Shown in pieces: positions 42,660 to 50,908 of a stretch of 56,677 bases of DNA (positions are counted from its first letter, which is position 1; each line of letters starts with the position of its first letter). The stretch covers positions 1-56,677 of the forward strand of contig NZ_JAJUHW010000016.1 in NCBI RefSeq assembly GCF_029265695.1, in the 5' to 3' direction. Below the pieces are notes generated by a model. That model did not search any database and was not told the origin of the DNA. It saw only the letters and a list, made by a program, of their open reading frames with translations. The position numbers and the translations under genes were made by a program. This stretch comes from Gracilinema caldarium (GTDB lineage: Bacteria; Spirochaetota; Spirochaetia; Treponematales; Breznakiellaceae).

Positions 42660-43579
42660 CCTTTAACTCCCGATGCTATGTTGCTGCTGATGAACTGACG
42701 CTGGAATATGAGGAACATGATGACCATAGGGAGCGTCACCAGGAGGCTCGCGGCCATCATATATTGCTGAATCGTGTAATAGCTTGAGCGGAAAAAAGCG
42801 AGTCCCAAGGTGAGGGTGTAGTTTTCCGCCTTTGACATAATAATAAGGGGCCACATAAACTCGTTCCAGGTCCCGATGATCACATAGATAAACTGGGCAG
42901 CCATAGGAGCCCGCGAGTTGGGCAATACAATGGAGGCAAAAATCCGCGGGATGCTAGCCCCATCAATATAAGCTGACTCTTCCAAGGCCCGGGGAAAATC
43001 CAGGAAAAACTGGCGCATAAAAAACACGATAGCCACACTGAATAGTTTTGGGATAATAAGTCCCGCGTAACTATCTACCCAGCGCAGACCCACTAGAAGC
43101 TGGTAAACCGGTATCAGGGTTACCGTGCTGGGTATCATCATGGAAGCTAAAAAGAGGGAGAACCAGAAATCCCGGAGGGGAAAGCGCAGCCGGGCAAACG
43201 CATAGGCTGCCAGGGTGGAAAGGGCCACGAGCCCCACCGACACGGTGGATGCATAGAGCACCGTATTCAAAAACCAGCGGGCTAGGAGGGGTACCTTTTC
43301 AAAAATAATACGGAAATTCTCCGCCGTCATAGGAGCCCCAAAGACCTGGAGCTTAAACAGGTTGATGCGCGGAGGCCAGGCCGTGAGGTCCACCCCGACC
43401 GGTTCGCTGCCCCCAGGGGGCACATAGGTAAGGGGCGCCAGGGCAACGAGCAGGGCCCATACAAAGGGAATAAGGCAGATAATCCCGTATACAAGCATGA
43501 GCAAGAATCCCAGCACCTTTGCAGGGCTTAGATCCTGAGATCTATTTCTTTTGTTGAGCAAGGGGGCCTTCTCTTTCAT
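42656..43579 (-). CDS. sugar ABC transporter permease, MalG type (operon 1)
   Basis: This is a 307-residue inner-membrane permease with six helices. The EAA loop reads ALEESAYIDGASIPRIFASIV, given here as LEESAYIDGASIPRIF, and the C-terminus is NIASGVKG. The loop between the first two helices is longer than in the other MalG-type permeases here, with a Pro/Gly-rich segment near residues 48-80. Its gene overlaps both neighbours by four bases. It acts with the MalF-type partner and a shared ATPase to import the operon's alpha-glucoside. Confidence 0.92.
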   Translation of the reverse strand: MKEKAPLLNKRNRSQDLSPAKVLGFLLMLVYGIICLIPFVWALLVALAPLTYVPPGGSEPVGVDLTAWPPRINLFKLQVFGAPMTAENFRIIFEKVPLLARWFLNTVLYASTVSVGLVALSTLAAYAFARLRFPLRDFWFSLFLASMMIPSTVTLIPVYQLLVGLRWVDSYAGLIIPKLFSVAIVFFMRQFFLDFPRALEESAYIDGASIPRIFASIVLPNSRAPMAAQFIYVIIGTWNEFMWPLIIMSKAENYTLTLGLAFFRSSYYTIQQYMMAASLLVTLPMVIMFLIFQRQFISSNIASGVKG

Positions 43580-44745
43580 ACAAGGCTCTCCTTTATAAAG
43601 CGGCGCTGCAGCATGGTGATAGCGAGGATAATCACAAAAAGAATGACCGCAATGGCCGAGGCATAGCCCATCTCACCGTACTTAAAGCCCACATGGTAAA
43701 TGTAATAGGCTATAGTTCGGTTCCGAAGATTGGGTATTAAATAGTAGATTTGATCGAAAACCTGAAGGCACCCGATGGTCCCCATGACAATGACATAAAG
43801 CACCTGGGGCCGCAGCAGGGGGACCGTAATTTTCCAGAATACGGTACTCGCAGGAGCCCCCTCTATTTCGGCGCTTTCATAGAGTTCAAGGGGTATCCCT
43901 TTAAGTCCCGCTAAAAAGGTAATCATAAAGTAGCCTGCGGTGGTCCAAATATTCATGGCCATGACCGCAGGCAGGGCCGTAGCAGGATTGTTAAGCCAGT
44001 CCACGGGCTCAAAACCAAAGGTTCCGAGCATCTGGTTTAAAAGGCCCGTCTTAAAATAAATCATGAGAAAGATCATGCTGATTGCAGAAGAAGAGGTAAT
44101 ACTCGGAATAAAATAGAGGATCTTAAAAATCTGTACCCCGCCGCTTAACGAATTGGCTGCCACCGCGAGGATTATGGCCAGCATGGTTTGGATGGTCACC
44201 ACAATCAGAGCAAACTGCACCGCATTCCAGAGGGATATCCAAAAATACTGATCCCCGATCATCCGTATATAATTTTTTATTCCCGTAAAGAGGGGCCGAT
44301 AGGCTGGGAAAAGTTCCTTCCCGTGGGGGCCCATATAGGCAGTCACGAGGCTTTTCAGTTCCCGGTTTTCATTCAGTTTTCCCCGGGCAAGATCGGCAAA
44401 AAAGGCGGCCTTATCAAAATAGGATGCCACTAATTTTTTCTGTGTTTCTGTGAGATCCAGGAGCAGATCATCGGCAAGAAAGGCAACCATATCAAAGGAG
44501 TCTGCGAGGGCTTTGATATCGGTAATCTGGGCCACATCTATATCCCGATTCAATAAAAGCTCGTCCTGGATATTCACGGTCATGAGATTTTTTTGAGTCT
44601 CCAGGGGGTTGTAATCGGTAACGCTGAAATAAAAGGTTCTAAAAATGGGAATAATCGTAAAAACAAGGACCCCCACAATAACTGGTAAGGTAAAGAGGTA
44701 CCCGTACATTCCCTCCAGAATCCGATTCCGTAAACCTGAACGCAT
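43576..44745 (-). CDS. sugar ABC transporter permease, MalF type, with large insert (operon 1)
   Basis: This is the MalF-type permease, 389 residues, longer than the usual 290-320. The extra length is a polar region of about 120 residues between the first and second helices (about 45-165), rich in Asp, Leu and Lys, probably periplasmic. In position it resembles the P2 loop of E. coli MalF, which contacts the binding protein. The EAA loop is ELYESAEIEGAPASTVFWKI. AGGAG seven bases upstream of the ATG at 44745 fixes the start; a longer reading at 44781 lies in the intercistronic hairpin. It overlaps the MalG-type gene by four bases. Confidence 0.9.
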   Translation of the reverse strand: MRSGLRNRILEGMYGYLFTLPVIVGVLVFTIIPIFRTFYFSVTDYNPLETQKNLMTVNIQDELLLNRDIDVAQITDIKALADSFDMVAFLADDLLLDLTETQKKLVASYFDKAAFFADLARGKLNENRELKSLVTAYMGPHGKELFPAYRPLFTGIKNYIRMIGDQYFWISLWNAVQFALIVVTIQTMLAIILAVAANSLSGGVQIFKILYFIPSITSSSAISMIFLMIYFKTGLLNQMLGTFGFEPVDWLNNPATALPAVMAMNIWTTAGYFMITFLAGLKGIPLELYESAEIEGAPASTVFWKITVPLLRPQVLYVIVMGTIGCLQVFDQIYYLIPNLRNRTIAYYIYHVGFKYGEMGYASAIAVILFVIILAITMLQRRFIKESLV

Positions 44746-44764
44746 CACAGCACTCCTGGTATAA

Positions 44765-44799
44765 AGCGCAGCCCCATGCATTGAGGCTGGAGCTGCGCT
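44765..44799 (-). terminator. intercistronic hairpin (operon 1)
   Basis: AGCGCAGC (44765-44772) pairs perfectly with GCTGCGCT (44792-44799) between the binding-protein stop and the MalF-type start. It is one of three such hairpins at the same junction in three operons here. Confidence 0.6.
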
Positions 44800-44805
44800 A
44801 AGTAA

Positions 44806-46017
44806 TTACTCGACCCAGCTGTCGTAGTTTTCGGTAACCTGCTTAACCAGGTCATCCACCGAAAGCTTTCCGTAGAAAGCATCTTTAATACGGGAGTTGA
44901 TTTCGTCATTGGCCCGGGAGAAAAGGCCCGAAGGCGTTTTGATCCGCCAAGCGGTTCCGTATTCTGCGCCCCGGTAGAAGGGCAACTTGATTGGATCCTT
45001 ATCCTGGGCAGCAATGGTCCTGTTGCTCGCAAGGACACCGGCCTTTTCTACAAATATTCTCTGGCCTTCGCTCACAAGGAATTTCAAGGCTGTAATAGCC
45101 GCAGCCCGGTTTTTGGTCTGCTTGTTAATAGACCAGCTTACGGTGTAAATCATGGTAGATTTCTGGGTTCCCCGGGGCATTTCCACAACGCCAAGTTTCT
45201 TATATACATTGGGGAAACTTCCCTTGAGGTACCCAAGGCACCAGGGGCCGGACATAATAAGGGCTACCTGCTCCTTGCCAAAGGCCTCGCCTTCCCAGCC
45301 CGCACCTACTGAGGAGGCCTCTACGCCAAGACCCTTTTTGTAAATATTCACATACATCTGGATAGCAGCCTTGGTTTTTGGTTCCGCAAAGGCAATGTTC
45401 ATGTTGTCATCGGTTACCCTGCCGCCATTAGCGATGATAAATGGAATCATGCGGTTAAAGTCCGCGTTGATAATCATGGGATTGGCCACACCCTTGGCCT
45501 TAAGGGTTTCAAGCATTTTGATGAACTCGCTGTAGGTCATGCCATCCTTGGGATAGGGAACCTTGGCCTTATCAAAGATTTCTTTGTTGTACAATACCGA
45601 CAGGGTAGAAAAATCCTTGGCGATACCATAAATACGGGAGTTAAAGGTAAAGCCATCAATTAAGGGCTGGGGAAAATCTTTCAGGGTGCCATCTTTGAGG
45701 TAGCTGTCCAAGGGCAAAAGATTGCCGGAACGGGCGAATTCTTCAAAGGCTGAAACATCAAGATAGAAAAGATCCGCTGCGGTTCCGCCAGCAAGCCGGG
45801 TCTTTAAGGTCTGGTTGTAATCCCCCGGTGTGGGTTCCCATACCATAACAATATCTTTATTTTTTGCATTAAATGCATCTACCATGGCCTTTATGGCCGC
45901 TTCTTCATCGGGGTTTCCGGGCCAACCGGAAATACGGATCTGGGTCTGGGCAAAAAGCGGTACGCCAATCAGGGCGCATACCAAAAACAGCGATACAAAT
46001 AGGGCACTACGTTTCAT
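44806..46017 (-). CDS. sugar ABC transporter substrate-binding protein (operon 1)
   Basis: This is a family 1 solute-binding protein of 403 residues. The signal peptide ends near PLFAQTQ (about 23). Typical segments are GWPGNPDEEAAIKAMVDAFN, ADLFYLDVSAFEEFARSGNL, YNKEIFDKAKVPYPKDGMTY and FGKEQVALIMSGPW. AAGGAGG upstream of the ATG supports the start. It is the first gene of the operon ending in the GH65 phosphorylase, so it should bind the disaccharide that enzyme cleaves. A nine-base inverted repeat lies in its leader and an AraC-type gene is divergent. Confidence 0.92.
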   Translation of the reverse strand: MKRSALFVSLFLVCALIGVPLFAQTQIRISGWPGNPDEEAAIKAMVDAFNAKNKDIVMVWEPTPGDYNQTLKTRLAGGTAADLFYLDVSAFEEFARSGNLLPLDSYLKDGTLKDFPQPLIDGFTFNSRIYGIAKDFSTLSVLYNKEIFDKAKVPYPKDGMTYSEFIKMLETLKAKGVANPMIINADFNRMIPFIIANGGRVTDDNMNIAFAEPKTKAAIQMYVNIYKKGLGVEASSVGAGWEGEAFGKEQVALIMSGPWCLGYLKGSFPNVYKKLGVVEMPRGTQKSTMIYTVSWSINKQTKNRAAAITALKFLVSEGQRIFVEKAGVLASNRTIAAQDKDPIKLPFYRGAEYGTAWRIKTPSGLFSRANDEINSRIKDAFYGKLSVDDLVKQVTENYDSWVE

Positions 46018-46053
46018 GAATGTCCTCCTTCTTGATAATCTGATACGGAACTA

Positions 46054-46078
46054 GCTGCGGATCCCGGGTATCCGCAGC
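46054..46078. promoter_or_regulatory. inverted repeat upstream of operon 1
   Basis: GCTGCGGAT (46054-46062) and ATCCGCAGC (46070-46078) are perfect nine-base arms around CCCGGGT, 37 bases before the binding-protein ATG. It could be an operator or an RNA hairpin in the leader. Confidence 0.55.
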
Positions 46079-46142
46079 GTCCGCTCTGTTATGGATGAAT
46101 GGTAGCACCCCTTTGATAGGCCCGCCATTACAATAATTGGCA

Positions 46143-46171
46143 TTGACATGGATAATATTGACATCCATACT
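46143..46171 (+). promoter_or_regulatory. predicted promoter of the AraC-type gene
   Basis: TTGACA (46143-46148) and CATACT (46166-46171) have a 17-base spacer and the ATG lies six bases further (46178). A second ATTGACAT 15 bases downstream of the first makes a direct repeat that could be the regulator's own site. Confidence 0.55.
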
Positions 46172-46177
46172 TAAGCC

Positions 46178-46957
46178 ATGGATCTGCGCTATATCGGCCT
46201 GAGTATCGGTGAAGCCTTTGAAGCCCATAGCCACCGAGATGAGGGAGTCTACGAATTTCACCTGGTATTGGAAGGGCAGGGATTGTTTTATAACGGAGAC
46301 CGGGATTATCCCCTGGAACCGGGGACCCTCTTTTTTTCTCTGCCTGAGGAAACCCATGCAGCCCGAAGCAGTATACCTATGGTTCTTTATTACTGTAACT
46401 TTTGGCTCTATCCTGAGGACCAGAATCTAAAGCATGCCCTGCGGGAACGATTTTTAGGCCAGGCGGCCATGAAGGTGGGCCGGGCAACTAACCTAGTTTT
46501 TGAAGAAATCCGGCGAAAGCACGCAAGCCGGGACAGCTGGCTGAGGCATTCGGCAGAATTCCAGCTTTTAGCTTATCTCTATGAACTTTTAAGCGGCGAA
46601 GGGCAAAGCACAGGCCATCAGGGTCAGATCTATATTAATGAGGCGCTTAACTATATGCAGGCCCAGATACGGCGGGACCTTAAAATGGACGATCTTGTCC
46701 AGCGGCTCGGTATCGACAAATCCTATTTTATCAGGCTTTTTAAAAAAACCATGGGCACGAGCCCCCTTCGCTATTATCTTAACCTTAAAATGGACGCCGC
46801 CAAGGACAGCCTCCGCAATTCGGATAAACCAATCCGGACTATAGCCCGGGAGCTGGGCTATGAGGATGAGTTCTATTTTTCACGGATCTTCAAATTGTAC
46901 GAAGGGATTTCACCCCAGTGTTACCGAAAGCGGCATGTGGAACCGGAATTGAGCTGA
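46178..46957 (+). CDS. AraC family transcriptional regulator
   Basis: This 259-residue regulator has an N-terminal cupin-like sensing domain (about 1-140; HSHRDEGVYEFHLVLEGQG, EPGTLFFSLPEE) and a C-terminal AraC DNA-binding domain with two helix-turn-helix units (KMDDLVQRLGIDKSYFIRLF; TIARELGYEDEFYFSRIFK). It is divergent from the binding-protein gene of the phosphorylase operon and is probably its activator, with a sugar as signal. The gene has no Shine-Dalgarno sequence and is predicted to be leaderless. Fifteen bases at its 3' end recur 68 bases downstream, within a hairpin. Confidence 0.9.
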   Translation: MDLRYIGLSIGEAFEAHSHRDEGVYEFHLVLEGQGLFYNGDRDYPLEPGTLFFSLPEETHAARSSIPMVLYYCNFWLYPEDQNLKHALRERFLGQAAMKVGRATNLVFEEIRRKHASRDSWLRHSAEFQLLAYLYELLSGEGQSTGHQGQIYINEALNYMQAQIRRDLKMDDLVQRLGIDKSYFIRLFKKTMGTSPLRYYLNLKMDAAKDSLRNSDKPIRTIARELGYEDEFYFSRIFKLYEGISPQCYRKRHVEPELS

Positions 46958-46990
46958 AGGACTACCGTCTCGGTGAAAGCCGGGCGACGG

Positions 46991-47022
46991 GCTCAATACC
47001 GGCTGCAGTGCCGGAATTGAGC
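46991..47022. terminator. bidirectional hairpin after the AraC-type gene
   Basis: Arms GCTCAATACCGG (46991-47002) and CCGGAATTGAGC (47011-47022) pair over 12 bases with one mismatch. The right arm lies within a 15-base copy of the regulator's 3' end (46943-46957 repeated at 47011-47025). It separates two converging genes. Confidence 0.6.
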
Positions 47023-47031
47023 TGAGCAGCC

Positions 47032-47943
47032 CTACTCCACCGCTAGGAAATAAAGTTCATGCCGCTCTGTTGCCCCCAAGCCAATCGTTACTTTGTACCA
47101 GCCCGGCCGCCAGGAACCCGTTGGAGCTTCGAGAGCGATGTCACCCACATCGCCTGAGACGGAAGCCGTGACATCGCCTTGGAGAACAATTTTACCTGAC
47201 GCGAGATGCATAACCGCTACAGATAGCCTTGGTGCGCCAGAGATACCATTAACAGCAAATACCACGCGAATGGTGCCGGTAGAGACTGGGAAACGCAGGG
47301 AAGGTCCAATGGCGAAACCTTTCGTATCCCGGCCCAGGGCCAGAACAAGATTCCCCAGAGCGGGCACCGCAGGCTCTGGATCCCGCTCCAGGTAAAGCGG
47401 CGTTGACCAGACCTGGCCTCGGGTAAAGCCCTTTTCCGATCCCTTCACAAAATCATCAGGATCCGCCGGATCGGCAAAATACACCGTCGTTGATTCTCCC
47501 GGTTGCTTGGCTGCGTAAACAACCCAGGCAAAACTGCCTTCGCTTTTTTCGCTTACCGTAAAGCTTGTCCAGTCTTTAAATTCCCCCGCGGAACTCCCTG
47601 AGGTGTTTAAAGCGATGCTCGCTGTGACCCCCGAACGAGAAGGCCGGGACTTGAGGGTAGGATCATAACCAAGGACCATAATAAGTCGGGGTTCCCGCCC
47701 TTCGGTCTTCCAGACAGAGCGCATGGTATATTTCCTGCCCTTCTCAAGAGCGATGCGACACACACTGGTGTAGTAGCCCCCGCCAATAGTAGGATACTTG
47801 CCCTCGGGAGCAAGTTCAGAGGCCGCCCTGAGGATAAAGCTCTCGTTCACCTTTAAAAGGGGAATCTCTTGAGCAAAAAGCCTCATGCCAACTGATATGG
47901 AGATAAAAAACAAAAGTAAACCAGAAATGTTTCTGCGAACCAT
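47032..47943 (-). CDS. exported protein of unknown function
   Basis: This 303-residue protein starts with a signal peptide ending near MRLFAQEIP (about 25). The rest is Gly/Ser/Thr-rich and beta-prone (EKGRKYTMRSVWKTEG, FAWVVYAAKQPGESTTVYFA), suggesting one or two beta-sandwich domains of the carbohydrate-binding kind, although no family was recognised. GGGGGAG precedes the ATG at proper distance. It lies between the two phosphorylase operons on the same strand but with its own promoter, and is convergent with the AraC-type gene. A role in binding or presenting the sugar outside the cell is only a guess from position. Confidence 0.55.
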   Translation of the reverse strand: MVRRNISGLLLFFISISVGMRLFAQEIPLLKVNESFILRAASELAPEGKYPTIGGGYYTSVCRIALEKGRKYTMRSVWKTEGREPRLIMVLGYDPTLKSRPSRSGVTASIALNTSGSSAGEFKDWTSFTVSEKSEGSFAWVVYAAKQPGESTTVYFADPADPDDFVKGSEKGFTRGQVWSTPLYLERDPEPAVPALGNLVLALGRDTKGFAIGPSLRFPVSTGTIRVVFAVNGISGAPRLSVAVMHLASGKIVLQGDVTASVSGDVGDIALEAPTGSWRPGWYKVTIGLGATERHELYFLAVE

Positions 47944-47993
47944 AATCGATACTCCCCCACCCTTAAGAGCATATGCCTTTAGGGCATACGTTA

Positions 47994-48022
47994 AAAATAG
48001 CTTTCAAAAGCTGAGGTATCAA
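47994..48022 (-). promoter_or_regulatory. promoter with spacer dyad before the exported-protein gene
   Basis: On the minus strand TTGATA (48017-48022) and TATTTT (47994-47999) are 17 bases apart. A dyad AGCTTT-CA-AAAGCT (47999-48012) fills the spacer and may be an operator. A second small hairpin lies closer to the gene, near 47970-47990. Confidence 0.5.
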
Positions 48023-48062
48023 GGGGAAATATACTATAATTATAATGTTAAATACTTTTTTA

Positions 48063-48710
48063 TCATTCGATTATCTGGGATAAATCCTGAACATACCAAT
48101 CTGCACCAGGCAAAAGCTCTCTATTTCCAACTGCCACCACATTCATACCCGCTGATTTCGCAGCCATAATTCCTGCCTGTGAATCTTCAAATACCACACA
48201 TTTTTGATATGGCACATCTAAGCCATCTGCTGCTTTTACAAAGACTTCAGGATCAGGCTTTGCCTTTGAAACTAAATTTCCGTCTATAATTACATCAAAA
48301 TAATGATAAATTTTAAGTTTTTGCAGAATAAAACTAGCGTTCTTACTAGCAGATCCTAATGCAACCTTTTTTTGTGCTGTCTTAAGCATATTAAGATATT
48401 CCCATGTCCCAGGAAGAAGATGACTAGCATCAATCTGGTTCAGCAGTTCAACATACCAGTGGTTTTTCTTTTCCGCTAGGAATGTTTTCTCTTCATCAGA
48501 AATAGTTAACTTCCCGATTTCTAGCAATATTTCAAGGGATCTCATTCGGCTTACCCCTTTCAGCAGTTCATTGTCCCTTTCCGAAAAGTCAAAACCCATT
48601 TCAGCAGCAAGCCGTTTCCATGCCTGGTAATGAAAACGGGCGGTATCGACAAGAACTCCATCTAAATCAAAAATAAAGCCCTGCATAACATGATGCAAAT
48701 CTTTCAGCAT
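48063..48710 (-). CDS. pgmB: beta-phosphoglucomutase (operon 2)
   Basis: This second HAD-family beta-phosphoglucomutase has 215 residues, with FDLDGVLVDTA (Asp15 nucleophile, Asp17 acid/base from the first ATG), LLKGVSRMRSLE in the cap, SASKNA and FEDSQAGIMAA. It is the last gene of operon 2 and overlaps the preceding GH65 gene by seven bases; an internal ATG at 48686 is a possible alternative start. Its codon use is much more A+T-rich than the paralogue at 41994, so the two operons have separate histories. It converts beta-glucose 1-phosphate to glucose 6-phosphate. Confidence 0.92.
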   Translation of the reverse strand: MLKDLHHVMQGFIFDLDGVLVDTARFHYQAWKRLAAEMGFDFSERDNELLKGVSRMRSLEILLEIGKLTISDEEKTFLAEKKNHWYVELLNQIDASHLLPGTWEYLNMLKTAQKKVALGSASKNASFILQKLKIYHYFDVIIDGNLVSKAKPDPEVFVKAADGLDVPYQKCVVFEDSQAGIMAAKSAGMNVVAVGNRELLPGADWYVQDLSQIIE

Positions 48711-50905
48711 ATGGTATATCCATCCTTAGTAACGGTAATTGTATATCGTTTTCCTTTGACATATGAAACAAAGGAGACGCTACGCCATTCCCTGGGTAAT
48801 CGTGGATTGACCTGTATAACTCCATTTTTAACAGAATAGCCGCAAAATCCATACACAACACTCATCCATGTCCCACCATTTGCAGCGGGATGAGTGCCTC
48901 CAATATAGATGAGCCCGGCGAACTGTTTTGATTCTCCCGTCAAATCTGTTTCAGCTGTTTTTTTAAAATAGTTAAAAGCCTTATCAGGTTCGTTGATATC
49001 ACAATAAAGGAGGGCATGCATGGATGCACTGAGACTAGAACCATGTTCGGTTCTGCTCTCATAAAACAAAAGATTATTTCTTTTGATAAATTCAGAATAG
49101 TCATCTTTAAACAGGTATAGCATGGCAACAACATCAGCTTGTTTAATTATCTGTGTATGGGATGCAATACCGTTCGCTCCGCCCCAATATTCTTTCGGAT
49201 CCAGAAGTCGTTTTTTCAAATTATCTATATCGATATCTTCTAACTTAAAGTAATCATCAAACTGTTCAATAATCCCTTCAGAATTTGGTTCAGGTATATA
49301 CAATTTTTTAATAATATCTTCTATAATTTGAAGATAAGGTTCTATGCCTGTCTTTTCTATGATTTCTTTGTAGAATGAAGTATCTTCTTTGTCATAGTAT
49401 TCTAGATAATCAGCAGCGGTTTTTAGGGTAAACAATATTATAATATTTGTAAAAGCATTATTATTTACCCGTTCATGATATTCATCAGGACCCGTTACAT
49501 CCCGTATTTCATATCTTTGTTTTGCAGGAACATATACAATATAGGAAATATAAAACAATGCACAGTTTACAATTACTTCTAAAGCGCCATTTCTCAGCAA
49601 AGTAAAATCACCTGTTACGTCACAGTAACGCTTGATTAAATATACCACATCAGCGCTGATATGAATTTGCTTATCACGAAAATATGTACGCTGAGGTCTG
49701 CCAGTAAACACATCTACCACATTAAAGTGTGAACAAGCGTCATCTCCGGACTCCTGACTTTCCCATGCATAAAAAGCTCCTAGATATCCATACTCTTGAG
49801 CTTTTCTTTTTGCGCCGGGAAGTGTTTGTATTCTATAATTGATAAAACTATTTGCCACCACAGGATCAGTGCTTAAAAAATAGTGTGAAATAAACTGTTC
49901 CGTATCCCAAAAGACTGCGCCTTTATAGGTCTGGCCTGAAAGCCCCCGAGCTGGTATGGACAAAGCATTTGCATGACGTGGAGCGATAATGTGCAGCTGA
50001 TACAAATTATATCTTACCTGAGATTGTGAGATAGGATCACCTTCTATTTTTACATCTCCATCCAACCATATCTTATCCCACCGTTCTTTATGGATCTGAA
50101 GTGCTTTCGTATACAAAGAGCGGCCATGATCCTTCCGTAATAAACAATCAGCTTCATATGCAACTTCTGTACTTCCTATAAACATCTGTGCATTACAATA
50201 TAAAGTAAATACTTCATTAGCTTCGAGATGAATGTAGATTGTTTCTGCAGAAAAGGTTGTTTTAAGAGGTTGATCTTTAATTTGCTTACGAAAACTCCTC
50301 CCTTCTACAAACCCCTCTGATATTATTTGAATAGGAATGCCTCTCTCTTGTGTTTTGCATAAAAGAATCATTTTATTTTCTATGGAACTGCATTCGAACT
50401 GTATAAGATGAGGTCCATTAATATCATGAACAGTTCCATCTATTCCCCGTTCAATACGCAAATCAACTGATTTGTCTGCTGTGACAGTGTATTTCTGATA
50501 AAGCCTGCGAATATCTACCATACTGGCAAATCGCTCTGATTGAACACTCACCGTCACTTCATTAATGCGCCAATTGCTTTTTCTTGAAAATATTCCGTAT
50601 TTAAAATTGAGTTGCTGTTCATGACTGATTAAATGAGGAGACTTTATGCTGAGTAGCTCTTCATGCAGCGTATAAAGTCTGACAACTATGGGATTCGGCA
50701 GGTTTACCGGTTCACGCCATTTTGTTCCCTGCTTATCATACAGTCCATTAACAATGGTTGCTGGTAGATACGAAGCATCTGCTTCTTCAACTGTTCCCCT
50801 GTATCCAAGATATCCATTGCCGATTATAAATCTATTACCGTTAGTGATAATCTCCGAGTCATTAGTCCCAGTATCGCTTATTGTCCATTCCCCTAATTTA
50901 AACAT
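48704..50905 (-). CDS. GH65 family disaccharide phosphorylase A (operon 2)
   Basis: This 733-residue GH65 enzyme has the general acid Glu475 in TGPDEYHERVNNNAFTN, and a phosphate-binding SSLSAS (position 2 of the usual SSLSPS changed). WDTE occurs near residue 333. EIRDVTGPDEYH resembles the operon 1 enzyme and kojibiose-type phosphorylases. It begins three bases after the stop of a second, more distant GH65 gene, with GAGG lying inside that gene's end. It should release beta-glucose 1-phosphate for the mutase encoded downstream. The disaccharide is unknown. Confidence 0.9.
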   Translation of the reverse strand: MFKLGEWTISDTGTNDSEIITNGNRFIIGNGYLGYRGTVEEADASYLPATIVNGLYDKQGTKWREPVNLPNPIVVRLYTLHEELLSIKSPHLISHEQQLNFKYGIFSRKSNWRINEVTVSVQSERFASMVDIRRLYQKYTVTADKSVDLRIERGIDGTVHDINGPHLIQFECSSIENKMILLCKTQERGIPIQIISEGFVEGRSFRKQIKDQPLKTTFSAETIYIHLEANEVFTLYCNAQMFIGSTEVAYEADCLLRKDHGRSLYTKALQIHKERWDKIWLDGDVKIEGDPISQSQVRYNLYQLHIIAPRHANALSIPARGLSGQTYKGAVFWDTEQFISHYFLSTDPVVANSFINYRIQTLPGAKRKAQEYGYLGAFYAWESQESGDDACSHFNVVDVFTGRPQRTYFRDKQIHISADVVYLIKRYCDVTGDFTLLRNGALEVIVNCALFYISYIVYVPAKQRYEIRDVTGPDEYHERVNNNAFTNIIILFTLKTAADYLEYYDKEDTSFYKEIIEKTGIEPYLQIIEDIIKKLYIPEPNSEGIIEQFDDYFKLEDIDIDNLKKRLLDPKEYWGGANGIASHTQIIKQADVVAMLYLFKDDYSEFIKRNNLLFYESRTEHGSSLSASMHALLYCDINEPDKAFNYFKKTAETDLTGESKQFAGLIYIGGTHPAANGGTWMSVVYGFCGYSVKNGVIQVNPRLPREWRSVSFVSYVKGKRYTITVTKDGYTIC

Positions 50906-50908
50906 ATC

